This document shows positions 1 to 9,300 of a stretch of 34,824 nt of DNA, one piece after another. The position numbers and the translations under genes were made by a program. The DNA is from CALFCE01 sp964411665 (GTDB lineage: Bacteria; Pseudomonadota; Gammaproteobacteria; Granulosicoccales; Granulosicoccaceae). Each line of letters opens with the position of its first letter. Position 1 is the first letter of the stretch. The stretch lies in contig CAYPMR010000041.1 of the NCBI GenBank assembly GCA_964411665.1, positions 1 to 34,824 of the forward strand. Reading direction: 5' to 3'. The notes under the pieces were generated by a model. It was not told the origin of the DNA and made no database searches. It saw only the letters and a list, made by a program, of their open reading frames with translations.

Positions 1-205
1 GTACTGATTAGACCAGGCATAAGCCTTTTCCACCGAATTCTAGTTTTCATAATTTCCTTACAGACCATCAGGTACAACTGTGGGTTAATATTTGTTTTCT
101 TCTAACTGAAACCTTCAGGTGTCAGGTCACTTCAAAAATATGCAAAAACTGCGCTCAACGATCCTTGGGATTATAGAAAAAACATTCCATTTGTCAGATT
201 TCTGC

Positions 206-235
206 CACCAACGTTTACACAAACGTTTGTCGGTG
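206..235. promoter_or_regulatory. imperfect inverted repeat downstream of the double-OmpA lipoprotein gene
   Basis: CACC and GGTG arms enclose two near-copies of the self-complementary core AACGTTT (210-216) and AAACGTTT (221-228). On the minus strand this lies about 50-80 bases after the stop of the lipoprotein gene. It could be a 3' hairpin, or a paired operator for an unseen gene to the left. No long T-run follows directly, so I do not call it an intrinsic terminator. The remainder of 1-287 is AT-rich and shows no gene. Confidence 0.3.
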
Positions 236-287
236 ACATAAACAATTAGCACATATTTTCGTTATTCACTCGAATCAAATCAGACAA

Positions 288-2174
288 CTATCGAGAAAGT
301 ACACGGAATTCGATGCGTCTATTTAGCTCACGATCAGCTGCTGTCAAGTCCTGTGCTAGGGGCAGCTCATCACCGTAACCCTCTATTTTTAATCGTTTTC
401 TTTTAATTCCACGCGTAACCAGGTTATCCACGATTACCTGAGCTTGTTGAATAGAGAGTTCCAAATTCTGTTTTTCGCTTCCCTGGCTATCTGTGTGCGC
501 CATAATTGCGATGCGTGCTGATGGATGTTGTTGTAATTGAGAGACAATTACGTCCAGCGCTGACAGCGACGTTGCACTCAAATCAGTGCTTCTTCCGTCA
601 AAATCAATATTCTCCTGAACACCGTTAAGACTAGTACCCGGCAGCGCCAATGCTCTGGGCACTACTTTAATTTTCTCGGAGGCAGCATGCGCTGCCTGAA
701 TATCCGGACTTATTGCCGATGCAACCGCATCATCAGTTTTGGCAACTGGCTTGGGTTTAGGGCGCGGTTTATTGGCTGTACGGCTGTTTAACAAGTAAAC
801 CTCCGCAGCAGGGGTTACTGCTGTAACATGTCGAGGCACAATATCGCGACCAGGCAACGTTAATAATTCGACACGACGATTAGCTATTCGGCCTTGTTCT
901 GTGTCGTTATCAGCGATCGGGCGAATTTCGCCCTTGCCAACCGGAACGAGCTGATTCTGGTTAACGCCCCTTTTGACAAGATAGCGCACGATAGCTGTAG
1001 CACGTGCTTGAGACATTGATTCATTGATCGATTCTGCGCCTATGCTGTCCGTATAAGCCTGCACCTCAACCCGCACCTCGGGGAAGGCGGTTAATGTGAC
1101 TGCAAGCTGGTCAAGAATCAGTTTGGCGGTTGAATCCAGGCCATAACTGCCATTTTTAAAGTACAGCCCCTCAACCACACCGTCGAAGAGACCGCAACCA
1201 ATAGCATTAACAGAGACATCAGTGCGGGTATTCAGGCATTCGTCTGCCTCGTTACCAACACCATCGCCATCCAGATCGTAGGCCGTTGCCACAACTACCT
1301 TACTGATGTAACGATTGGCCTGACTACCAGGAATACGCGGTGTAAGACTGGCGGCATGACTCGGGTGAGGACTCTGCTGAAACACACCGGGTAGGCCTGC
1401 CTGCAATGGCTTCTCTACAGAAACCGGGCGCTTGTTGTTAAACGAATTGCGGTTCTCGCTGGAATCCCCATCTGCTTTTGCCGCAGCTAACCTAGGGACA
1501 AATTTTTGATTTTTACCAAAACGGAAAATGGCACCAAGACCTGCGAAGACAGCTTCATCATGTAAGCGTGTCGCTTCAAATCGTAGCCCCAGACCATTAG
1601 CAAAACCATATTCAACACCAAGGCCGAGTGTCAGCCCTGACAAATCACGTCCATCAAGCCCCTGTACGTTTGAGGCAGAATTGGAAAGGCCATAACCGAA
1701 TCTGCCAAATGCGCTCCAGTTCTTGCGCCTGGAACGATTGTTCGTACCGGTTAGCCCATAAATCAAGCCACTGGCACTGAAAGAGGTATATTCAACTTCG
1801 GCAGTTGATTCCAACTCTGCCGTACCCAGTACCGAGCTGTCGAACTCGAAGCTGAAGCGATTATTCAGATCGTAACCAGCCTTAAACTGAGTGGCCGCAG
1901 AAGTGCCAGTTTGCACACTGAAGCCAGTTGCACTCAGATCTGGATCAAGTCTCGAGCTCCCGAGTGAAGCGCCTGCATACCAACGGCTGGTAAACGGCTC
2001 TTTGCCCTTTTTCGGAACAAACTGTTTACTCGCGCTACCGACGTTGCCGAATCCACCCAGATTTTGCCTATGCTGACCAGCGCAAGCAGAAAGTGCGAGG
2101 GTGCTGACCATCAGTGTCAGTAAGCAACCAGTACGAAAAGAACCTACGGAATTAGATGCATTAAAAAGGGTCAA
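288..2174 (-). CDS. outer-membrane lipoprotein with small beta-barrel, TSP3-like calcium loop and two OmpA domains
   Basis: The 628-aa protein opens with a lipoprotein signal ending in the lipobox LSAC, so Cys31 is the likely lipidated residue. Residues about 62-220 look like an OmpA-type eight-stranded barrel with alternating aromatic strands. A thrombospondin-type-3-like DLDGDGVGNEADEC loop follows at about 300-313. Two OmpA/Pal-type peptidoglycan-binding domains lie at about 333-445 and 515-628, joined by a Lys/Pro-rich linker. Domain 1 keeps the diaminopimelate-binding pair Asp376 and Arg391, 15 residues apart as in known OmpA domains. Domain 2 keeps Asp562 but has Gln577 where Arg is expected. 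The start is TTG, because an in-frame stop lies 12 bases upstream and the first ATG (codon 22) would remove most of the signal. It probably tethers the envelope to peptidoglycan. It is separated from the upstream operon by 427 bp, so it may have its own promoter. Confidence 0.85.
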   Translation of the reverse strand: MTLFNASNSVGSFRTGCLLTLMVSTLALSACAGQHRQNLGGFGNVGSASKQFVPKKGKEPFTSRWYAGASLGSSRLDPDLSATGFSVQTGTSAATQFKAGYDLNNRFSFEFDSSVLGTAELESTAEVEYTSFSASGLIYGLTGTNNRSRRKNWSAFGRFGYGLSNSASNVQGLDGRDLSGLTLGLGVEYGFANGLGLRFEATRLHDEAVFAGLGAIFRFGKNQKFVPRLAAAKADGDSSENRNSFNNKRPVSVEKPLQAGLPGVFQQSPHPSHAASLTPRIPGSQANRYISKVVVATAYDLDGDGVGNEADECLNTRTDVSVNAIGCGLFDGVVEGLYFKNGSYGLDSTAKLILDQLAVTLTAFPEVRVEVQAYTDSIGAESINESMSQARATAIVRYLVKRGVNQNQLVPVGKGEIRPIADNDTEQGRIANRRVELLTLPGRDIVPRHVTAVTPAAEVYLLNSRTANKPRPKPKPVAKTDDAVASAISPDIQAAHAASEKIKVVPRALALPGTSLNGVQENIDFDGRSTDLSATSLSALDVIVSQLQQHPSARIAIMAHTDSQGSEKQNLELSIQQAQVIVDNLVTRGIKRKRLKIEGYGDELPLAQDLTAADRELNRRIEFRVLSR

Positions 2175-2601
2175 AGCCTTGCCCTACCCAATGTTGAAGC
2201 AGCGTTTATACAAATTCGCAGCAAAATAGTTTCCCGCCTTCTGAAAACCAAACGCACACGCGCAGGATGCCAAAAGCATGAAATGGTAAAAAACTGCGTA
2301 AGAGCTTGGAATATCCGTGCCAGAATGGTCAAAACTGCAGAAAGATATTTATCTACAGCCGGGGTCTAGCGCTCAACGGCACTGGTATGGAGCGCTGCTG
2401 GGTAAGAGATACTACTTCCAGAACCCACCTCAAAACTAGAGCATGTGCGCAAAGACAGGGCGGATTTCGTTCGAGAAGGACTGGGCGCCTCCTTTGTTTA
2501 CACGCCAGTAAATGCGCATGCCTGCGCGAGCGCTGGAACGCAATCCAACGCAGCATCCACGTGCATGATCAAGCGCATAGACGCACCGTACGAGATGGGT
2601 T
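2175..2601. other. 427-bp intergenic region, no gene supported
   Basis: This gap separates the end of the 1238-aa barrel gene from the TTG start of the double-OmpA lipoprotein, both minus strand. It should contain the lipoprotein promoter. A TATAAA-like hexamer reads on the minus strand near 2196-2201, with no convincing -35. Short ORFs on both strands (for example 2306-2605) have no family resemblance or signal peptide. The hexamer AGCGCT occurs three times, which I could not link to a function. Confidence 0.5.
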
Positions 2602-5600
2602 CTAGTAACGACCAACCAAATTAAGGAACCAGCCCCTGGCTTCGAAACTGTCATCGCCCAGGTCATCGTCAAAATCGGTAAAATTGTATCCGACAGAGAG
2701 ACTGAGATTATCGCCAATCGTTGAACCAAAGGTAACTAAAGCTCCCTGCTGCAATCCATCCGTTGCATCAGATGACAACCAACGCCAGCTACCAAGTAAT
2801 TCGAATCCAAAAGGCACACGGTAGCGAGCCCGTAGACCCGCAAGTGTTGCGTCATTACCAAACCAGATACCGTCACCGCGCTGCAGCCTCTGTTCACCTT
2901 CGCGATGTGCAAATTTCGCCCCAACGTCCCATTTCGCATTAATGGCATAGATGCCCTCAAGACTGCCTATCAGGGATCGTCTGTCGGTATCGCTACTTTG
3001 CGATAGCGGTGGTAAATCAAACAGGTAGGTCAATCGACCCAGCATATTGAGCCGATCGTGTGTCACCGGTCGATAGGCAAACCCCAGTCCTGCCTCAAGA
3101 AAACGCGCATCCTCTTGACCACTGAGTCTATCTTCAGTGACAGAAGCATCCAGCACACCCTGCCAACGGGTAGCTACGCTCTTACGGTATTCAAAGCGGT
3201 TGGTTGTTACAAACTGATCTGTATCAATAGAGGTGCCACGGTCGCGTCGATATTCCAATCGACTACCAGCCTTAAGCGCATCTCTTTTAACATCCACACC
3301 AACGGAGATCGCATCTCGATCGGTAGTGCCACCGTCGTTATCTTCGAAACTTCCTAACTGCAAGGATAAATTAGCACTCAAATAACGATTGAACTGACGA
3401 TCAAGCCCTAGTGTATGCGACGCACCCTGGCGATTATCTTCATGAGTAAACTGATGTTCGGTAAAAACCTTAAGGCGTTTAGATAACTGCTTGCGTTGGC
3501 CGAAGGTCGCTGTCTGACGTATAACACTACGATCAGATATTTCGTGAGAAAGGTTACTGTAGACACTATAGGTATCACTGAACAGGTATTCCGCCCCGGC
3601 CTGGACAGCATCGCCACGATCACCTGTTGAGACCTCACCGGTAAGCAAGAGTCGATCAGTTAGACTGTACTCAGCACCCAAACGGAACTGATTATTACGC
3701 TCATAGTTCCCTGTCTCGCGTAAGGTTGTTTGTGCGACTGCAAAAACCGATAAGGGTTCGGAAACATCATAAGAGAGTTTACCTGCAGCCAGCGTCGCAC
3801 CACCTTCTTCAGACTGGGCGAGGTTCTCTTCGCGAATTTCTCTTAATTCGGCACCAACACTTAGTCTGTTAGTCACATCATAATCACCTTGCAGGCTTGC
3901 TGTCGTTTCACGCGACACACCATCTCGTTCCAGCAAAATCGCACGCCCGGTTATCGACGCTTTGTCATTAATTTGCGACAGGAATTCAATGCCCGCTTCG
4001 GTTGTATCATCACCTGTATCAAGATTGGCTACAGAAAATTCGGCGTCTCTATACTTGTACCATGCGCCAATCGTTGTATCTGTACCTTCGCCATAGCGGC
4101 CTTCACGTACCTTGAGATCGTTAAGTGATACACGCCCTTCTATGCTAAAGGCAGCACCGCTAGTTGTACCTGCATTACTGTTGAACGCTGTAAATGATAT
4201 GCCACCATCATCAGACTGAAAACTTCCAGCTGTTTGACTCGCTTCACTGCGTGCCCATTCAGCCCTGAAATAGGTACTCCCGGTTTTCTTTAGTGTCAGA
4301 TCCAAACCCTGCACATTGTAGTCGTCAGCCTCACGCGTTTCGTGTGCAATCGACGCACCGATCGCGACGTAATCGCCCAACCAACGCCTGGCACGCAAAC
4401 CCGATGTTACATTACCTGAATCAAAATTATCCGGTAAAAATTCATAGTCAACTACCAGATAGGTTTCGTTACCATCGATAGGTTCGTCTCTAATGATAGA
4501 TGGACCAGATTGCCCGGCTACAGTTAACAGAGGTCGGTTCAGTATTATGCGTCCCTGGAATTCGTCTATATCATAGTCGCGACCGACAATAAGCGGGACA
4601 CGTTCGATAACACGCTCGCCACCACGTTGCCGAACCTCTACCCAGACCTTCTCTGATCCAAGCACTATGTCCTTATCGCGCAGGAAGTAGAGACTTCCGC
4701 CGGTGCCGAGAAATTCATTGTGTCGAAACGCCGTTTGAGCTTCTGATGCGAATACAGAAAGCTCTGTTTTGGCATCGCCCTGATTGGTATTTTTGGTATC
4801 TCTGTACTGCAACTGTGCACCGTACAAGCTACGATTAAAGGCGGCTAGTTCGGTTCCACTAAATGCTGTGTTGAAATTCCCCCAGATTGCACGAGAGCGA
4901 TCCCATTCAACTCGTATATAAAACTTACCTTGGCTATCGGTATCGTCGTAAATATTGGAGTCATCTCCGTATACCAAATAGTACTGATCCGGATCCAATC
5001 GTCTGAATACGCTGCGTGGGTCCTTGCGATTGAAGTTATCAAATAATTCAGAGACATCCTCTGTACCTGTGTCCAGCTGAGCGGTAATTAAATACTTACC
5101 CTTAACTTTTCCTTTGAGATAAAACGCCAGCCTGCCATCAACAAAAATATCACCATCGTAGCGACCCTCATCTACTGAAAGTGGTTCAAGACTACCGGAG
5201 ACATCATTCTCGCCAACCGTTAAATCTGCCAGACCCACCATAAAGAAGTAATTAGAGTCAACCCTGGCAGTCAGTTTCTGTTCAAAACCTGGCAGTTCTT
5301 CATGATCACCTTCAGCGGAAACATCAAATTCGTGAGAACCGGATGGCAACAAATATTCCGCGATAAACTGGCCATCTTCTGTTACGTCAATAAAATCGCC
5401 ATTGACGTTTACACTATTTTTATAACCACTACGTAAACCCAAATCCTGACCATGTACTCTGACGCGAGCACCTTCAACAACAATGCCCTGGATGGCAAGT
5501 GGCTCGTAGCCAAGATCTGTGCCTTCGCTATTTATATCTTCAAAACTATCATCTATCGTATCAAGAGATTGCAAGGTAACACTGCTCTGCCCATCCAGAT

Positions 5601-6318
5601 CACCTACCGTTTCATTCTTTCGATCAGCATCCACACGTCCGGCGTCCACGACACGCAATGAACTTGTGTGTGTCTGATCATAATTCCCACGACCATCATA
5701 GACACGCAAGGCATATTCAAATTCTTCTCCATGCGCTAATTGTGATAAAAACTTGTCGCCATCATTATCCGCAACAGCACCATCATCAACACTCCATACT
5801 GCCGTGGCAGACAAGCCATCAAGCTCAACCGGTATGACTAACAACGGTTCTTGACTGAGGGAATCTCCACCACTGAACAACAGTACTTCAGCTGACTTTA
5901 TAAAATATGGATAGTTGGTAGAGACATCGAATTCCAGTGGCTTAACAGGCTGCCCGTTTTCTATTGAAAGAGTGCTGGATGATGAAACTCGTAGCAATCG
6001 ATCGAGTGATGCTGGATCACGGGTAATCCAGACACCACCACCGCCAGCAACAATCGCACTGCTTTGTGTTGATGGGCTGGGTTCAGGTTTGCGCAGAAGG
6101 TGCACATCCACCCGCCGGTTTTGTTGCTGACCTGCAGCGGTACTATTGTCACCCCGAGGCTGAGACTCACCCCGCTTGATTATCTTAAGCTGATATGGGG
6201 CCACCTCTGCCGGCTGTGTTTCTTCAGTCGAAGCCACACTTATGCCACCCACGCTGCCAACGGCTGCTGCAACAAAACTACTTATCAATGTATGCCGCAG
6301 TTTGATACGTATGCTCAT
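2602..6318 (-). CDS. large outer-membrane beta-barrel protein with N-terminal partial OmpA segment
   Basis: The 1238-aa protein has a Sec signal peptide (about 1-30). Mature residues about 41-76 look like only the last part of an OmpA domain: a GESQP loop, then the NRRVDV strand motif at 67-72. The residues before it that would complete the domain are absent here but present at the C-terminus of the preceding gene product. Residues about 85-370 look like Ig-like or carbohydrate-binding-like beta domains. From about 370 to the end there are many alternating amphipathic strands rich in Tyr, Arg and Asp, and the chain ends in an aromatic residue (GRY), as outer-membrane barrels do. The middle resembles barrel proteins found beside DUF11/SdrD-type giant proteins in other proteobacteria, seen from memory rather than a search. 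The ATG overlaps the previous stop as ATGA, with GGAG eight bases upstream. I infer an outer-membrane anchor or secretion partner for the giant proteins. Confidence 0.75.
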   Translation of the reverse strand: MSIRIKLRHTLISSFVAAAVGSVGGISVASTEETQPAEVAPYQLKIIKRGESQPRGDNSTAAGQQQNRRVDVHLLRKPEPSPSTQSSAIVAGGGGVWITRDPASLDRLLRVSSSSTLSIENGQPVKPLEFDVSTNYPYFIKSAEVLLFSGGDSLSQEPLLVIPVELDGLSATAVWSVDDGAVADNDGDKFLSQLAHGEEFEYALRVYDGRGNYDQTHTSSLRVVDAGRVDADRKNETVGDLDGQSSVTLQSLDTIDDSFEDINSEGTDLGYEPLAIQGIVVEGARVRVHGQDLGLRSGYKNSVNVNGDFIDVTEDGQFIAEYLLPSGSHEFDVSAEGDHEELPGFEQKLTARVDSNYFFMVGLADLTVGENDVSGSLEPLSVDEGRYDGDIFVDGRLAFYLKGKVKGKYLITAQLDTGTEDVSELFDNFNRKDPRSVFRRLDPDQYYLVYGDDSNIYDDTDSQGKFYIRVEWDRSRAIWGNFNTAFSGTELAAFNRSLYGAQLQYRDTKNTNQGDAKTELSVFASEAQTAFRHNEFLGTGGSLYFLRDKDIVLGSEKVWVEVRQRGGERVIERVPLIVGRDYDIDEFQGRIILNRPLLTVAGQSGPSIIRDEPIDGNETYLVVDYEFLPDNFDSGNVTSGLRARRWLGDYVAIGASIAHETREADDYNVQGLDLTLKKTGSTYFRAEWARSEASQTAGSFQSDDGGISFTAFNSNAGTTSGAAFSIEGRVSLNDLKVREGRYGEGTDTTIGAWYKYRDAEFSVANLDTGDDTTEAGIEFLSQINDKASITGRAILLERDGVSRETTASLQGDYDVTNRLSVGAELREIREENLAQSEEGGATLAAGKLSYDVSEPLSVFAVAQTTLRETGNYERNNQFRLGAEYSLTDRLLLTGEVSTGDRGDAVQAGAEYLFSDTYSVYSNLSHEISDRSVIRQTATFGQRKQLSKRLKVFTEHQFTHEDNRQGASHTLGLDRQFNRYLSANLSLQLGSFEDNDGGTTDRDAISVGVDVKRDALKAGSRLEYRRDRGTSIDTDQFVTTNRFEYRKSVATRWQGVLDASVTEDRLSGQEDARFLEAGLGFAYRPVTHDRLNMLGRLTYLFDLPPLSQSSDTDRRSLIGSLEGIYAINAKWDVGAKFAHREGEQRLQRGDGIWFGNDATLAGLRARYRVPFGFELLGSWRWLSSDATDGLQQGALVTFGSTIGDNLSLSVGYNFTDFDDDLGDDSFEARGWFLNLVGRY

Positions 6319-9300
6319 TTTGTCGACTCCACTAATCCCTGGGGATCGACTTCTACGCTGACAGACTCCATTAGAGTGTCGCCCAGCGCATCTCTCAATC
6401 TGGCGCGTATGGCATCAGCTCTTCGTTCTGCCAATGCAAGATTGTATTGCGCGGATGCACGAGAGTCAGTATGAGCAGCAACGATGATGACTCCACCACC
6501 ATACTCTCGTAATTTAGAAATAATATCTTCAACAATACCCGCCTGATCGGCGCGAACTTCAGCACTATCGGTATCAAAGAATATGGAACCCAAACTAACT
6601 TCAACAATGGCATCTTGAGCTTGAACCTGCTCCTCACCGTGTTGGCATTGTGCTATTCCTGTTGCGAATCGATCTGTCTTTCCATGATCGACTTGCACAC
6701 CAAAGTTCATACGATTCAAGCCCGTATTGACGATGCGCAGCACATAAGGATTTTCAGTTGTAAACCGTGATCCATAAGGCAAGGATGCCGGGTCAACTTT
6801 AAGAATAAAATTCTGACCATAACCACCACTGCCTGCATCAACATCCGGTATATTGAAACGTCCGTGAGCATCTGTCTCAATAACCAGACCTCTGACCGTA
6901 GCCAGACGTACGCCGGGTAATCCACGCTCACTGATACCGTGGTTGCTGATGGTTATCTCAAGTACGGGTATTTCACCTTGTGAGTTATCCAGAAAGCCTT
7001 GCCGATTGGTGTACCAGGAGTTCGTATTGTGCGTACAAACACGAATGTCCTGTGCGTTTAGTCCGCGAGCTTTGGCACCAATATGCCTTTCTGTAATCGT
7101 GCCGTTTTCATCTACGGAAATTCGTGTTCCTTCAGCGGTCTCGATCCGGAATTCGTTAGTGTCGCCAAGCGGCATTTTCACCGTGACACTCTCACGAGAC
7201 GGATCATCATTAATTGAACGACGCCCATCCAGATTCGGCAATGACAGACTGTTCCAGCCGTAGTAGTCACTTTTTATAACAACTGATGTGGCATCAGCTG
7301 TTTCCTGCAACCCATCACCATCGTGGTCATTGAATACCTTGCCAATTAAGGTTGCCTGATCAAGTACTGGATCAGCGACTATCAAGACAGTGGCAGTAAC
7401 CGAATTACTGGCTACGCCTGACGGTCCATTGGCAACAGCTGTGTTGATATGATTTCCTTCGATAACACCAACACCGATCAATGAAAGATAGGTAATACGG
7501 ACCGTCTCTTCGGGTTCCAGGTCAATCTGCTCAAAGGCGATCGTATCGGCATCGAGATCCGCAGTTGAGGAATCCAGCGAAGTGATTTCATCATCAGCCG
7601 TACCCAACTCACCATCAACACCAGCACGTAATAGCTGTACTGAACGCGGCTCTATCGTGAATCCCGGGGGTGGATTATCAAATACTTCGATATCCACGGC
7701 AGGAACATCTTTGAGGTTTTCAACAATTAGCGTGTACTGAACCACACCACCGGCTGATGCCTGGCGCTGGTCCACCGATTTGCTGAGTAATATCTCAGGA
7801 GCGTTCTGACGGGCATCCAGTGGCAAGTGGTTGAATATAACGTTGGTATCGCCTGACTCAAGCTCGAACTCTACGTAATAGCGAGTGTCTTCAGAATTAA
7901 CAGGGGCATCAGGTTGAACTTGCACTTCACATGCACCGGTGCCGGGCAGGCTATCAAACGTACAGGCGCTCTCAGTTGACGATGAGTCAAACACTGAAGA
8001 CACTGCGCAACCGAGGAGCGGACCGCCACAGTTACTTGCACCTTCTTCTCTTATAATCGACGAGAAGGTCGGGAAGTAAATCGCTGGAACAGCAGCAAGC
8101 GATATTTCGTATACATCTATTGACGGACACGATGGATGTGCATCAGGCAGAACATCAAAGGCATATATACCATCAGCCGTAGTTACCTGACCTTGCTGAT
8201 TTTGTCCCAGACAAGATGGATCTACAGCAACTCCAGAGGAGTTCAACAGATTAAGGGTGACACCTTCAACCGGCAGACGGGAGATACTGTCGTAAACCAC
8301 ACCGCTGGGGTCTACAGGTAAAGGTAAGTTAACGATTTCACCTGACAGGAGTGGTGTATCTGTTCTCAGGCTGTCTACAAATACATCGTTCTGGTTGTAG
8401 AATTCGACTGTATAAAATCCGGGTATCAGTCCTGTAACCAGATAATCACCATTCTCATCAGTGGTGGTGGTCGCCACTACAACGCCAGCGTCATCAACTA
8501 TGCGCAGTATCCAGCCAGGCTTGCGCTCTTCATCGACACCTATTTGACCGTCACGATCTGAATCAAGCCATACAGTGCCTGCCAGGGTGGCGGGTTCTTC
8601 ATACGTAATTGTTAGCGTCGCTATATTCGACGTCAGACCGGTAGAGTCACTAACGGTATATTGCACAGGTGCCGGATCACCCAAAAAGCCGGATTCTGGT
8701 GTAAAAGTCACGTCACCTGTAGCGGGGTCTACTACCCAGACACCTTCACCAGCAACAACTAAATTGGTTACCGGTGCACCACTTACCGGATCCAGGAGTA
8801 CCAGACTACCGATTACCAGGTTATCTTCCGGGTCACTGTCATTGGCCAATGCTGCCAAGGTGACAGATTGTCCGAGTGGCTGATTCAACAACTCATCATT
8901 AACAGCAAGTGGTGCAGTCTGCGGATAATCAATGGTTACTGTCGCAATATTGGACGTCAGTCCTGTTCCGTCACTGACCTGGTATTCAACAGGCGCCGGA
9001 TCCTGGAAGAATCCAGCGACCGGTGTAAACGTGATGTCACCCGTATTATTGTCCAACGTCCATGTACCTTCACCCGCAACTATCAGAGTATCAGCATCAC
9101 CATCGCCATCACTGTCAGTGGCATTTGGATCAAGCAGGGTTATGCTTGCTACAACCAGATCGTTCTCGGGATCAGTATCCGGCCCGTTACCATTATCAGC
9201 CAGCACATTAAGCGTTGTCGGGTTACTGGGAGCAGGAGCATTCGGGTTGACTTTAAAATCATTCTGGGCAGTCGGCGCTGTCTGAGGATAATCTACAGTC

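Noticed and set aside
2306..2605. Plus-strand 99-aa open frame in the 427-bp gap
   Set aside because: It has no recognisable domain, signal or ribosome-binding site, a composition typical of random frames, and it overlaps the 3' end of the barrel gene.
6085..6605. The divided OmpA domain explained as a simple frameshift or sequencing error
   Set aside because: The second protein has its own complete signal peptide and a well-placed GGAG before its ATG, between the two domain parts. A single base change would not restore a continuous domain.
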